This document shows, one piece after another, positions 1 to 8,559 of a stretch of 64,000 bases of DNA. The position numbers and the translations under genes are program-made. Each line of letters begins with the position of its first letter. Position 1 is the stretch's first letter. Under the pieces are notes generated by a model that was given only the letters and a program-made list of their open reading frames with translations, was not told where the DNA came from and made no database searches. Source of the stretch: Nonomuraea sp. NBC_00507 (GTDB lineage: Bacteria > Actinomycetota > Actinomycetes > Streptosporangiales > Streptosporangiaceae); contig NZ_CP107853.1 in NCBI RefSeq assembly GCF_036013525.1, forward strand, positions 7,440,001 through 7,504,000, written 5' to 3'.

Positions 1-588
1 AAGCGCTACTACGGCATCGGCGACGGCGGTCAGAGTGAGAGCCAGGATCCGATGTTCGTGGTGCCCAACGGCGGCACGATCCAGAACGTCATCATCGACG
101 CCCCGGCCGGCGACGGCATCCACTGCGAGGGCTCGTGCACCATCCGCAACGTGTGGTGGAACGACGTCGGCGAGGACGCCGCCACGTTCAAGTCCTCCAG
201 CTCCTCGGCGACCTATCTGGTGGACGGCGGCGGCGCCAAGTCGGGCTCGGACAAGGTGTTCCAGCACAACGGCGCCGGCACGGTGACGATCAAGAACTTC
301 CAGGTGCACAGCTCCGGCAAGCTGTACCGGGCCTGCGGCAACTGCTCCACGTCCTACCAGCGGCACGTGGTCATGGACGGCGTCACCGCCCGGACCACCA
401 AGGTGCTGGCCGGGATCAACACGAACTGGGGCGACACCGCGCGCTTCAGCCGGATCACGGTGTACGGCAGCGCCGTCATCTGCGAGAAGTACCGAGGCGT
501 GCCCAAGGGCAGCGAGCCCACCAAGATCGGTGAAGGCGCCGACGGCGTGAACTGCCTCTACTCCTCCTCCGACATCACCTACCGCTGA
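1..588 (+). CDS. Pectate lyase, PL3 family (5' truncated by window edge)
   Basis: The frame is open from base 1 and ends at TGA 586-588, so about 195 C-terminal residues are visible and the start lies outside the window. The protein resembles polysaccharide lyase family 3 pectate lyases: a parallel beta-helix with short repeated strands (GGTIQNVIID, GDGIHCEG, CTIRNVWWNDVGEDA), a Cys-rich stretch (CGNCSTS) and the GIGDGGQSESQDPMF entry typical of the fold. Members cleave polygalacturonate by beta-elimination with calcium and are secreted; the signal peptide would be upstream and is not visible. A strong hairpin follows the stop. It fits the plant-polysaccharide theme of the window. Confidence 0.85.
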   Translation, partial: KRYYGIGDGGQSESQDPMFVVPNGGTIQNVIIDAPAGDGIHCEGSCTIRNVWWNDVGEDAATFKSSSSSATYLVDGGGAKSGSDKVFQHNGAGTVTIKNFQVHSSGKLYRACGNCSTSYQRHVVMDGVTARTTKVLAGINTNWGDTARFSRITVYGSAVICEKYRGVPKGSEPTKIGEGADGVNCLYSSSDITYR

Positions 589-595
589 CACGTGC

Positions 596-631
596 CGGGC
601 CTCGATGGAGGCCGCCCTCCTTCGAGGCCCG
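596..631 (+). terminator. Hairpin terminator after the pectate lyase gene
   Basis: CGGGCCTCGA (596-605) pairs perfectly with TCGAGGCCCG (622-631), a 10-bp GC-rich stem just after the stop codon. There is no U-tract, which is usual for actinobacterial terminators. Confidence 0.6.
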
Positions 632-636
632 CGCAT

Positions 637-648
637 GTTAGCGCTACC
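637..648. promoter_or_regulatory. Candidate LacI-type operator GTTAGCGCTACC
   Basis: GTTAGC/GCTACC is a near-palindrome centred at 642/643 (5 of 6 positions), built on the central CG common to LacI-family sites. It lies between the terminator and the start of the metalloprotease gene. No clear -35/-10 pair fits in the 32 bp available, so it could act as a roadblock or be chance. Confidence 0.3.
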
Positions 649-663
649 ACCGGGAGAACTCCC

Positions 664-1914
664 ATGAGACGCTTGGCAATCCTGCCCCTCCTCCTGATCA
701 TCACGTTCTTCTTCCCCGTCCAGAGCGCCCTGGCCGACACCAACGTGGCCCGGTCGGCGACGCCGTCGGCCTCGTACACCTCGCCGTGGGAGAGCATCGC
801 GGCGATCAACGACGGCATCGACCCGCCCAGCTCGAACGACACCGTCAACCGCCGCTGGGGCACCTGGCCCAACACCGGAACCCAATGGGCCGAGCTGACC
901 TGGAGCTCCGCCCAGACCATCAAGGGGGCCGACGTCTACTTCTTCGACGACGGCGGCGGCGTGCGCGTGCCCGCCTCCTGGAAGCTCCAGCGCTGGACCG
1001 GCAGCGCCTACGCCGACATCCCGGGCACCTACCCCGTCGCGGTCAACACCTACAACAAGGTCTCCTTCACGCAGGTCAGCACCACGCGGCTGCGTGTCGT
1101 CCTGCAGAGCGGCCAGGCATCGGTCGGGCTGCTGGAGGTCAAGGCGTGGGCGCCCGACACGGGCGGCGGCACGACCGGCTGGAACCCGCCCGCCCACCTG
1201 GTCACCCCGCTCAACGAGGTATGGCAGCACCAGGAGAGCACGTACCCCAACCTGTACGGGTTCCGCAACTACGGCTGGGACCAGATCATGGCCAACGGCG
1301 GCTCGATCAACTACTGCGTGCGCTGGGACACCAGCGCCACGGTGACGGCCGCCCAGCGTGACCAGATCCACGCCACGCTGGCCCGCCAGTTCAAGAAGTG
1401 GATGGACGTCATGGCCGGCCACAACGGCTGGCCGTACGCCAACGTGCCGGTCAAGGTGGTCGGCTGGGCCGTGCGCGACCGCGCCCAGCTCCAGTGGACC
1501 GACAACTCCGTCGACATCTACGTCAACAACATCCGCGAGAACGCGCCGCAGTGCGCCGAGCCATGCGGCCGCTTCTTCAACCAGAGCGGCAACTACCCCA
1601 ACTGCCCGGGCGGCGCCTCGCACCACTACGACATGTCGCTCTGGCTCACCGCGGGCTTCGGCGGCGGCGCCGGCGGCGACTGGGGGCAGCGGATCGGCAG
1701 CGAGTACTACATGAGCAACCTCAACACCGACAACATCCACATCCTGCTGCATGAGATGGGCCACTCGTTCGGCCTGGACGACTTCTACGACTGGACCCCG
1801 ACCGGCCAGTGCTGCTTCCTCATGAAGGCGGGCAGCGCGTCGTCGATCACGGAGTTCGACGCGTGGATGTTCCGCGACTGGTGGCGGCACCTGAAGAGCC
1901 GCTACGGCCTCTGA
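664..1914 (+). CDS. Secreted discoidin-domain zinc metalloprotease
   Basis: Protein of 416 residues. ATG 664 is preferred over upstream in-frame starts because GGGAG lies just upstream and a clear signal peptide follows (MRRLAILPLLLIITFFF, cleaved near ALA-D). Residues about 27-160 form a discoidin (F5/8 type C-like) carbohydrate-binding domain. A Gly/Thr linker leads to a catalytic domain with HEMGHSFGLDD at 363-373, matching the HExxHxxGxxD zinc signature of snapalysin-type metalloproteases, followed by a Met-turn-like segment (CCFLMKAG). It is likely a secreted protease anchored on a glycan. The discoidin domain is almost the same as the C-terminal domain of the gene ending at 3473 on the other strand. 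Confidence 0.75.
   Translation: MRRLAILPLLLIITFFFPVQSALADTNVARSATPSASYTSPWESIAAINDGIDPPSSNDTVNRRWGTWPNTGTQWAELTWSSAQTIKGADVYFFDDGGGVRVPASWKLQRWTGSAYADIPGTYPVAVNTYNKVSFTQVSTTRLRVVLQSGQASVGLLEVKAWAPDTGGGTTGWNPPAHLVTPLNEVWQHQESTYPNLYGFRNYGWDQIMANGGSINYCVRWDTSATVTAAQRDQIHATLARQFKKWMDVMAGHNGWPYANVPVKVVGWAVRDRAQLQWTDNSVDIYVNNIRENAPQCAEPCGRFFNQSGNYPNCPGGASHHYDMSLWLTAGFGGGAGGDWGQRIGSEYYMSNLNTDNIHILLHEMGHSFGLDDFYDWTPTGQCCFLMKAGSASSITEFDAWMFRDWWRHLKSRYGL
784..922 (+). repeat. 139-bp identical segment, copy 1 (inverted relative to 3706-3844)
   Basis: This stretch inside the discoidin domain matches the reverse complement of 3706-3844 with no difference by eye, including third codon positions. Similarity continues on both sides with scattered changes. 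Confidence 0.85.
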
Positions 1915-1920
1915 GCACGA

Positions 1921-1956
1921 CGAGGGCCGGCCGCCCTGTGGGGCGGCCGGCCCTCG
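1921..1956. terminator. Bidirectional terminator between convergent genes
   Basis: A perfect 16-bp stem, CGAGGGCCGGCCGCCC at 1921-1936 paired with 1941-1956, encloses a TGTG loop. It sits between the plus-strand metalloprotease stop (1914) and the minus-strand gene stop (1963) and can serve both. Confidence 0.8.
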
Positions 1957-1962
1957 CTCGGG

Positions 1963-3462
1963 TCAGCTCACCGTGAGGGTGTACTCACGAGTGAGGGGGG
2001 TGCTCAGCTTGTCGTAGTCCCTGAGCTGGACGGTGAACGTATACGAGCCGCTCGTGGCAGGGGTGCCGGTGACGGCCCCGGTGAACCGGTCGAGGCTCAG
2101 CCCCTCGGGCAGGGCGCCGCGCACGACCTGCCAGTCGTAGAACGGCACGCCGCCCTTGGCTTTCAGCCGCTGGTCGTACGCCGCCCCGGCGGTCGCCGCG
2201 GGCAACGAGGCGGTCTCGATCGAGGGCTTGAGGAACGGGGTGAGGTTGCGGTTGAGCTTCCAGCCGGCCGCCTCCGCGATCAGCAGCGTCAGCTTGGTCA
2301 GCTCCCACCGCCGGAGGGGGAAGTGGTGCCGCCAGCCGCCGTTCTGGCCGCTGAGCCGGTCCCAGTACGGCTCGTCGCCGGGCACGTGATAGCTGGTGTC
2401 CAGCGGCACCGGGTAGCCCTGGTAGTCGATGACGTCCTTGTAACCGGCGCCTTTGGCGGCCACGTAGTCGGCCATGCCCTTCCAGTCGCTGTGGAAGGCG
2501 ACCGCGTGGCCGTATTCGTGCATGACCAGGCCGTGCACGTCGATGTACTGGCCGAGGTCGGTCTTGTACCAGTCCTCGTCCTCCAGGGACGTGAACAGCT
2601 TCATGAGCTGCTCGTCGTACTCCAGGATCATGCTGGTCGAGCGGTGGTACGGGGTCGGCTTGTTGTTCTGGGTGTGGAACTTGCCGTTGACCGTGGGGTA
2701 GCCGGTCGAGTACGGCGTCTGGATGCCGCGGAACCACACGTACATGCCGTTGTACGGCTTGGCGTTGGTGGCCTCGACCTCGTTCTGCCAGTCGTTGCCC
2801 GGCAGCCGGTTCACCTCGTCGCCGGCCGGGACCGTGTCGAACGGCTTCAGGTCGAAGAACGCGAACCAGTTCCTGACCGCCTTTTCGGCCGCCTTGCGCA
2901 CACCGGGGTCGGAGAAGTAGCCGGTGATCGTGTCGTAGCGGTAGTCGAAGTCGATGGGGATGGTGGGCTCGAGCGGGGTCTTCTCGTCCTGCTGCACCCT
3001 GATCGGCATGGTCTGGGTGCGTTTGGCGCCGGTCGCGTCGGTGGTCTTCATGACCCACTGGTGCAGCTCGTCGCTGCCGGCGCCCTGCTTGGAGTGGATG
3101 GCCAGCCGCACGATCTCCCGGTCGTACGGCCCGGTCAGGGTGAAGGACTTGGTCGCGCCGGTGGCGGTCAGCTCGCTCGGCAGGTTGAACATCAGCCGGG
3201 AGGTGCCCTTGGCGTGCAGGTCCACCTTGAGCGGATAGGTGATGCCGGGCACCCGGGGCGCCCGGACGGTGAGCTCGACGTACGGGTTGGCGAGGTAGCC
3301 CTGCCAGTCGACGACCTGCACGCCGTAGTCGTTGACCTTGCGGAAGAAGATGTCGTACACCTCCAGCTGGGGCGCCTCCTTAGGGGCGGCGAGGCTGGGG
3401 GAGGGGAGGGACAGCGCGCCCGCCAGGGCGGCGAGCGCGCCGAACATCGTGACCTTCCTCAT
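1963..3462 (-). CDS. Secreted HExxH zinc-protease-like protein with Ig-like C-terminus
   Basis: Protein of 499 residues with a Sec signal peptide (MRKVTMFGALAALAGALSLP, cleaved near SLA-A). The middle contains MHEYGHAVAFHSDW with H315-E316-H319 as a putative HExxH zinc site. The last ~90 residues look like a putative Ig (He_PIG) domain: LPAATAGAAYDQRL, GLSLDRFTGAVTGTPATSG. It is a tandem paralogue of the gene immediately upstream, with only 10 bp between them, so they are co-transcribed. The role is probably an extracellular metallopeptidase; no close characterised family is recognised and the substrate is unknown. Confidence 0.65.
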   Translation of the reverse strand: MRKVTMFGALAALAGALSLPSPSLAAPKEAPQLEVYDIFFRKVNDYGVQVVDWQGYLANPYVELTVRAPRVPGITYPLKVDLHAKGTSRLMFNLPSELTATGATKSFTLTGPYDREIVRLAIHSKQGAGSDELHQWVMKTTDATGAKRTQTMPIRVQQDEKTPLEPTIPIDFDYRYDTITGYFSDPGVRKAAEKAVRNWFAFFDLKPFDTVPAGDEVNRLPGNDWQNEVEATNAKPYNGMYVWFRGIQTPYSTGYPTVNGKFHTQNNKPTPYHRSTSMILEYDEQLMKLFTSLEDEDWYKTDLGQYIDVHGLVMHEYGHAVAFHSDWKGMADYVAAKGAGYKDVIDYQGYPVPLDTSYHVPGDEPYWDRLSGQNGGWRHHFPLRRWELTKLTLLIAEAAGWKLNRNLTPFLKPSIETASLPAATAGAAYDQRLKAKGGVPFYDWQVVRGALPEGLSLDRFTGAVTGTPATSGSYTFTVQLRDYDKLSTPLTREYTLTVS

Positions 3463-3472
3463 GGAAGCCTTT

Positions 3473-5404
3473 CTAGGAGTTGGCCTTCACTTCCAGCAGC
3501 CCGACCGAGGCCTGGCCGCTCTGTAGTGCGACCCGGAGCCTGGTCGTGGTCACGGGGGTGAACGTGACCCGGTTGTAGGCGTTGAGCGCGGTGGGATAGG
3601 TGCCGGGGATGTCGGCGTAGGCGCTGCCGGTCCAGTACTGCAGCTTCCAGGAGGCGGGCAGGCGCACGCCGCCGCCGTCGTCGAAGAAGTAGACGTCGGC
3701 GGATCTGATGGTCTGGGCGGAGCTCCAGGTCAGCTCGGCCCATTGGGTTCCGGTGTTGGGCCAGGTGCCCCAGCGGCGGTTGACGGTGTCGTTCGAGCTG
3801 GGCGGGTCGATGCCGTCGTTGATCGCCGCGATGCTCTCCCACGGTGAGGTGTAGGAGGCCGACGGCGTGGCGGTGCGGGCGAGGTTCGTCGACCCGCCGG
3901 CCCCGGCGTTGAGGGTGAACGTCCTGGTCAGCGGCGTGCTGAGCCGGTCATAGTCACGCAGTTGGACGGTGAACGTGGACGTGCCCGCGGTGGTCGGCGT
4001 GCCGGTGATGGCGCCGGTGAAGCGGTCGAGGCTCAGCCCGGCCGGCAGCGAGCCGCTCGTGACCTGCCAGTCGTAGAACGGCACTCCGCCCTTGGCCTCC
4101 AGCGTGTGCTGGTAGGCCGTGCCGGGCGTGGCCGACGGCAGGGAAGTGGTGACGATGGACGGCGGCAGGAACGGGGTGAGAGTGCGGTTGAGCTTCCAGC
4201 CGGCGTTCTCGGCCACCAGCAGGGCCAGCTTGGTCAGCATCCAGCGGCGGGTGGGGAACAGGTGGGTCCAGCCGCCGCTCTGCCCGCTGAGGCGGTCCCA
4301 ATACCGCTGCTCGCCGGGGATGTGGTAGCTGCTGTCGAGCGGCACGGCGTACCCCTGGTAGGCGACCACGTCCGGGTCGTTGCCGCCCGAGGAGACATAG
4401 GAGCGCATGCCGGCCCAGTCGCTGTGGAAGGCGACCGCGTGGCCGTACTCGTGCATGACCAGGCCGTGCACGTCGAGCACCGAGCCCTGGATCTCCGTCC
4501 GGTACCAGTCCTCGTCGGCCAGGGAGGTGAACAGCTGCTTGTTCGCCTCGTCGTACTCGAAGATCATCGCGGTGGAGCGGTGCAGCGGGCCGGGCAGCTG
4601 CTGGCCGCCCCGGGTGCTGTAGCGGCCGTTGTTGGCCGGGTAGCCGGTCGAGTACGGGGTCTGGATGCCGCGGAAGAACACGTACATGCCGTTGAAGGCG
4701 GACTGGTTGGTGACGTTGATCGTGTTCTGCCAGTCGTTGCCCGGCAGGTGGTTCGGCTCCGCCCCGGCCGCGACGGTGTCGAACGGCTGCATGTCGAAGA
4801 AGCGGAACCAGTCCTTCACCGCCTCTTCCGACGCCGTCCGGAAGGCGGCGTTGTTGAAGTAGCCGGTGATGGTGTCGTAGCGGTAGTCGAAGGCGAGCGG
4901 GAGGGTGGGCTGCAGCGCGGTCTTCTCGTCCTGCTGCACCCGGATCGGCATCGACTGCTGGTACGTCGCGCCGTCGGCGTCCCTGACGTTCAGCCGGAGC
5001 GTGTAACTTTCATCCGGTCCTGGGCCGCGCTTGGAGTGGATCGCCAGCTTGAACGTCTTCTGCTCGGCGGCGCCGGCGAAGGTCAGCGTCTTGGTCGCGC
5101 CGGTGGCGGTGAGCTGGCTGGGCAGGTCCATCATCAGCCTGGAGGTGCCCTCGGCCTTCAGGTCGACGGTGACGGGATAGCGCACGTCGGGCGGGGGTTT
5201 GACGGTCAGCTCGACGTAGGGATTGGCCAGGTAGCCCTGCCAGTCGACGAGCTTGACGCCGTAGTCGTTGACGGTCCTGCCGAACATGTCGACTACCTGG
5301 GCGGTGGGGGCGGCGGCGTGCGCGGCCTGCGGCACGCCGGTGAGTAAGGAGGTGCATAAGAGCGCCGCGACGGACAGACGCGTGCGGCGGAACCCACGGT
5401 TCAT
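3473..5404 (-). CDS. Secreted HExxH zinc-protease-like protein with Ig and discoidin domains
   Basis: Protein of 643 residues. ATG 5404 is chosen because GGAGGAG precedes it and a signal peptide follows (MNRGFRRTRLSVAALLCTSL, cleaved near AHA-A); the frame stays open further upstream but overlaps the promoter. Architecture: paralogue of the downstream protein (H318-E319-H322 in HEYGHAVAFHSDW), a He_PIG Ig-like domain at about 415-505, then a C-terminal discoidin domain nearly identical to that of the metalloprotease at 664-1914. It is probably an extracellular glycan-targeted metallopeptidase. It is first in a two-gene unit driven by the promoter at 5429-5480. Confidence 0.65.
   Translation of the reverse strand: MNRGFRRTRLSVAALLCTSLLTGVPQAAHAAAPTAQVVDMFGRTVNDYGVKLVDWQGYLANPYVELTVKPPPDVRYPVTVDLKAEGTSRLMMDLPSQLTATGATKTLTFAGAAEQKTFKLAIHSKRGPGPDESYTLRLNVRDADGATYQQSMPIRVQQDEKTALQPTLPLAFDYRYDTITGYFNNAAFRTASEEAVKDWFRFFDMQPFDTVAAGAEPNHLPGNDWQNTINVTNQSAFNGMYVFFRGIQTPYSTGYPANNGRYSTRGGQQLPGPLHRSTAMIFEYDEANKQLFTSLADEDWYRTEIQGSVLDVHGLVMHEYGHAVAFHSDWAGMRSYVSSGGNDPDVVAYQGYAVPLDSSYHIPGEQRYWDRLSGQSGGWTHLFPTRRWMLTKLALLVAENAGWKLNRTLTPFLPPSIVTTSLPSATPGTAYQHTLEAKGGVPFYDWQVTSGSLPAGLSLDRFTGAITGTPTTAGTSTFTVQLRDYDRLSTPLTRTFTLNAGAGGSTNLARTATPSASYTSPWESIAAINDGIDPPSSNDTVNRRWGTWPNTGTQWAELTWSSAQTIRSADVYFFDDGGGVRLPASWKLQYWTGSAYADIPGTYPTALNAYNRVTFTPVTTTRLRVALQSGQASVGLLEVKANS
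3706..3844 (-). repeat. 139-bp identical segment, copy 2 (inverted relative to 784-922)
   Basis: Reverse complement of 784-922, inside the C-terminal discoidin domain. The two copies are about 2.8 kb apart in inverted orientation, in the same reading frame of their genes. Confidence 0.85.
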
Positions 5405-5428
5405 CGGGACTCCTCCACCAAAAGGGTT

Positions 5429-5480
5429 TGGGAATACCTTTTCCCACGCGCACAGTAAGGTGTAACACAGCACTGGTCAA
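5429..5480 (-). promoter_or_regulatory. Promoter and candidate operator for the metalloprotease pair
   Basis: On the minus strand, -35 TTGACC (5480-5475), a 17-bp spacer and -10 TACTGT (5457-5452). Downstream is the inverted repeat TGGGAA-N6-TTCCCA (5446-5429). The whole block aligns without gaps to the promoter at 6593-6646. Confidence 0.65.
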
Positions 5481-5495
5481 TCACCAGACTTGACG

Positions 5496-5515
5496 ATCTA
5501 CAATGTAAAGGCGTC
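5496..5515. repeat. 20-bp element, copy 1 (second at 33367-33386)
   Basis: ATCTACAATGTAAAGGCGTC differs by one base from ATCTACAACGTAAAGGCGTC at 33367-33386. It contains TACA-A-TGTA and overlaps the LacI stop by two bases. Function unknown. Confidence 0.5.
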
Positions 5516-6545
5516 AGGATGGGGCGCGCCGCGTGGACTCCCGCAGCACCAGGCTGGCGGGGACGATCGTCACCCCGCCGCCGGACGGCCGGCCCGCGAT
5601 GACCTCCAGGATGTGCCGGGCGGCCAGCAGCCCGATCTCGCCGAGGTTCATGTCCACGGTCGTCAGCGGCGGCCGGCAGCCCAGCGCCATCGGCTCCCAG
5701 TTGTCGAACCCCACCAGCGCCACGTCCTCGGGCACCCGCCGCCCCCGCTCGCGCAGCGTCTCCGCCACCCCGCGGGCGATCTGGTCGCTGCCGCAGAAGA
5801 CGGCGTCCACGTCGGGCGCGGCGTGCAGGAGCACGTCGGCGCCCTGCCGCCCCCACTCCTCGCTCCACTGCCCGAACAGGATCTCCCCGGCCGGCTCGAG
5901 TCCGGCCTCGGACAGGGCGGTGGTCAGGCCGTGCGCCCGCCGGCGCGCAGCCTGGAAGCGCTGCGGCCCGGTGACGTGCCCGATGCGGGTGCGTCCCGTC
6001 GCCAGCAGGTGGCGGGCGGCCAGCGCGCCGCCGCCCTCGTCGTCCGGGATGATCGACACGTCCGACTCGTCGGTGGACTGCGTCATGGCGTACACGACGG
6101 GAACCGGCAGGTCGCGGCCGATCCCCGGGCGCGGCTCGGTGCGCCGGCCGGTGACGATGATGCCCTCCACGCGCCGGGCCAGCAGCCGCTCGACGTAGTG
6201 GCGCTCTCTGATCGGGTCGTCGCGGGTGTCGCACATGAACACCGAGATCTGCCCGGCGCCCAGCGCGTCCTCCGCGCCCAGCATCACGGGGATGCTGAAG
6301 CGCCCGAAGCTGTCACCCGTGACCAGGCCGACCGTGTACGTGCGCCCGGCCAGCAGGCCCTGGGCGAGCGGATTGGGCCGGAAGCCCAGCCGCTCGGCCG
6401 CGGCGAGCACCCGGTCGCGGGTCTCGGCGCGCATGCGGCCGCGCCCGTTGAGTGCCTTGGACGCGGTGCCGATCGAGACGTCGGCAGCGGCCGCGACGTC
6501 CCTGATCGTGACGCTTCTCGCGATCTTTTCCGAGGGGTTGGCCAA
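5514..6545 (-). CDS. LacI-family transcriptional repressor
   Basis: Protein of 343 residues. The start is TTG 6545, supported by GGGGAG six bases upstream and by placing the helix-turn-helix near the N-terminus (VTIRDVAAAADVSIGTASKALNGRGRM). The periplasmic-binding-protein-like sensor domain follows (VGLVTGDSFGRF, GHVTGPQRF, VALVGFDNWEPMALGCRPPLTTV), which would bind a sugar effector. Its recognition helix (SIGTASKAL) differs from the SAATVSRVL of the two other LacI proteins in the window. It lies between two transcription units with near-identical promoters (5429-5480 and 6593-6646), so it probably represses both; this is inference. Confidence 0.9.
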   Translation of the reverse strand: MANPSEKIARSVTIRDVAAAADVSIGTASKALNGRGRMRAETRDRVLAAAERLGFRPNPLAQGLLAGRTYTVGLVTGDSFGRFSIPVMLGAEDALGAGQISVFMCDTRDDPIRERHYVERLLARRVEGIIVTGRRTEPRPGIGRDLPVPVVYAMTQSTDESDVSIIPDDEGGGALAARHLLATGRTRIGHVTGPQRFQAARRRAHGLTTALSEAGLEPAGEILFGQWSEEWGRQGADVLLHAAPDVDAVFCGSDQIARGVAETLRERGRRVPEDVALVGFDNWEPMALGCRPPLTTVDMNLGEIGLLAARHILEVIAGRPSGGGVTIVPASLVLRESTRRAPS

Positions 6546-6592
6546 CCGACTCCCCTTTCGCGGTCACCACTGTGACCCGCACAGTCTTCCTC

Positions 6593-6646
6593 TTGACCAG
6601 TGATGTATCACACCTTACTCTCCGATTGAGCAAACCTATTCCCAAA
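6593..6646 (+). promoter_or_regulatory. Promoter and candidate operator of the GH127-importer operon
   Basis: -35 TTGACC (6593-6598), 17-bp spacer, -10 TACTCT (6616-6621). The spacer contains the palindrome GTGAT-GT-ATCAC (6600-6611). TATTCCCAAA downstream (6638-6647) is also present at the same offset in the promoter at 5429-5480. By eye 43 of 57 positions agree between the two. Confidence 0.65.
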
Positions 6647-6672
6647 GTTTTCTCACCGAGGTCAGGAGCTCA

Positions 6673-8547
6673 ATGCAGCAGATCCCCGGTCCCGCCGTCC
6701 CTTCCAATCGTGCCGTGTTGCGGCCGATCGGCGTCGGCGACGCCGTCATCACCGGCGGGCCGCTCGCGCGGTGGCAGGAGATCAACCACGAGGCGAGCAT
6801 CCCGCTGGGCCTGGAGCAGATGGAGCGCTCGGGTGCGCTGCCGAACCTCCGGAGAGCGGCGGGGGAGGGCGAGGGGCCCTTTCAGGGGTACCGGTTCCAG
6901 GATTCCGATCTTTACAAGCAACTCGAGGCCGTCTCGTGGGAGCAGGTCCGCTCCCCGGAGCCCGGCTACGCCGCGTTCATCGAGCAGGCGTCGGCCGTGC
7001 TGGCCAGGGCGCAGCGGCCCGACGGCTACCTCAACTCGCACTACCAGGTGGTCAAGCCGGACAAGATCTACGCCGAGCTGGAGTACAGCCATGAGATGTA
7101 CTGCGCCGGCCACCTGTTCCAGGCCGCGGTGGCGGCCGCCCGCGCGGGCGTCGGCGACAGCCTGCTGCCGATCGCGCGCCGCCTGGCCGACCACCTCGTC
7201 GAGGTGTTCCTGACCGGCGGCGACGACGGCATCGACGGCCACGCCGAGGTCGAGACCGCGCTGGTCGAGCTGCACCGGCTGACGGGCGAGCGTGCCTACC
7301 TGGAGCTGGCGTCCAAGCTGATCGACAACCGCGGCAAGGGCCTCATCAAGGACAGCGGCATGGGCATGCTCTACGCCCAGGACCACTTGCCGGTACGCGA
7401 GGCGGACACCGCGGTCGGCCACGCCGTGCGCCAGCTCTACCTCGACGCCGGCGTCGTCGACGTCTACCTGGAGACCGGCGACGAGTCGCTGCTGGAGAGC
7501 TCGGTGCGCCGCTGGGAGGACATGGTCGCCACCAAGACGTACATCACCGGCGGCCACGGCTCGCGCCATGACGGCGAGGCGTTCGGCGAGCGTTACGAGC
7601 TGCCCTCCGACCGCGCCTACAGCGAGAGCTGCGCGGCGATCGCGAGCATCCACTGGAACTGGCGGCTGCTGCTGGCCACCGGCCACGGCCGGTACGCCGA
7701 CCTGATCGAGCGCACGCTCTGGAACGCCTTCGCCGCCTCCACCTCGGCCGGTGGCACCCGCTTCTTCTACGTCAACCCGCTGCAGCGCAGGAACGACCTC
7801 GTCGAGGACGCCTACCTCGGGCGGCGCAGGGAGTGGTTCGCCTGCGCCTGCTGCCCGCCGAACATCATGCGCCTGGTGGCCTCGCTCGGCGGCTACCTCG
7901 CCACCGAGACCGCCTCCGGCCTGCAGCTGCACCAGTACGCGGCAGGCCGGATCGAGGCGGCGGGCGCCCGCCTGCGCGTCGAGACCGACTACCCGTGGGA
8001 CGGCGTCATCCGCATCACGGTGGAGGAGGCGCCGCCCGGGGACTGGGAGCTCGCCCTGCGCATCCCGTCCTGGAGCGAGTCCACGTACGTCGACGACCGT
8101 CCCGCCCGGGCCGCCGAAGACGGATATTTCCGCATCCGCCGCTCAGCCTGGCGCGCCGGCGACGCCGTCGAGCTGCGGCTCGACCTGACGCCCAGGCTCA
8201 TGCGCCCCCACCACCGGATCGACGCGGTCAGGGGCAGCGCGGCGCTGGAGCGCGGCCCGCTCGTCTACTGCTTCGAGCAGGCCGACCAGCCGGAGGGCGT
8301 GGAGGTCGACGACCTCGCGATCGCCCCCGACGCCGTGCCGCGGCCCATCGATCGCGAGATCGAGGGCGTGGGCCGGACGGTGCTGCTCGAGATCGACGCC
8401 GTCGTGGTGAGTCAGCCGCGCGGCGGACTGCCCTACGCCGGCACCCCCCTGGCGACCCGCACCAGCGTGACCGCGACGGCCATCCCCTACTTCCAGTGGG
8501 ACAACCGCGACGGTGGCGCGATGCGGGTCTGGATCCCCCTCGCGTAA
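6673..8547 (+). CDS. GH127 beta-L-arabinofuranosidase-like glycoside hydrolase
   Basis: Protein of 624 residues with ATG 6673 after GGAG. It belongs to the DUF1680/GH127 family, whose founding enzyme HypBA1 is a retaining beta-L-arabinofuranosidase with a zinc-bound Cys nucleophile. The signature residues are present: E318 and C320 in YSESCAAIASIHWNW, and C391, C393, C394 in FACACCPPNIMRL; the E-x-C and CC pattern matches the HypBA1 zinc/nucleophile set. No signal peptide, so it is cytosolic and should act on imported oligosaccharides. It is first in an operon with the binding protein and two permeases that follow (12 bp to the next gene). Confidence 0.88.
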   Translation: MQQIPGPAVPSNRAVLRPIGVGDAVITGGPLARWQEINHEASIPLGLEQMERSGALPNLRRAAGEGEGPFQGYRFQDSDLYKQLEAVSWEQVRSPEPGYAAFIEQASAVLARAQRPDGYLNSHYQVVKPDKIYAELEYSHEMYCAGHLFQAAVAAARAGVGDSLLPIARRLADHLVEVFLTGGDDGIDGHAEVETALVELHRLTGERAYLELASKLIDNRGKGLIKDSGMGMLYAQDHLPVREADTAVGHAVRQLYLDAGVVDVYLETGDESLLESSVRRWEDMVATKTYITGGHGSRHDGEAFGERYELPSDRAYSESCAAIASIHWNWRLLLATGHGRYADLIERTLWNAFAASTSAGGTRFFYVNPLQRRNDLVEDAYLGRRREWFACACCPPNIMRLVASLGGYLATETASGLQLHQYAAGRIEAAGARLRVETDYPWDGVIRITVEEAPPGDWELALRIPSWSESTYVDDRPARAAEDGYFRIRRSAWRAGDAVELRLDLTPRLMRPHHRIDAVRGSAALERGPLVYCFEQADQPEGVEVDDLAIAPDAVPRPIDREIEGVGRTVLLEIDAVVVSQPRGGLPYAGTPLATRTSVTATAIPYFQWDNRDGGAMRVWIPLA

Positions 8548-8559
8548 GGAAACACGCCG

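Noticed and set aside
2323..3561. A 412-codon plus-strand frame opposite the HExxH gene
   Set aside because: Antisense shadow with strongly biased composition and no signal or domain.
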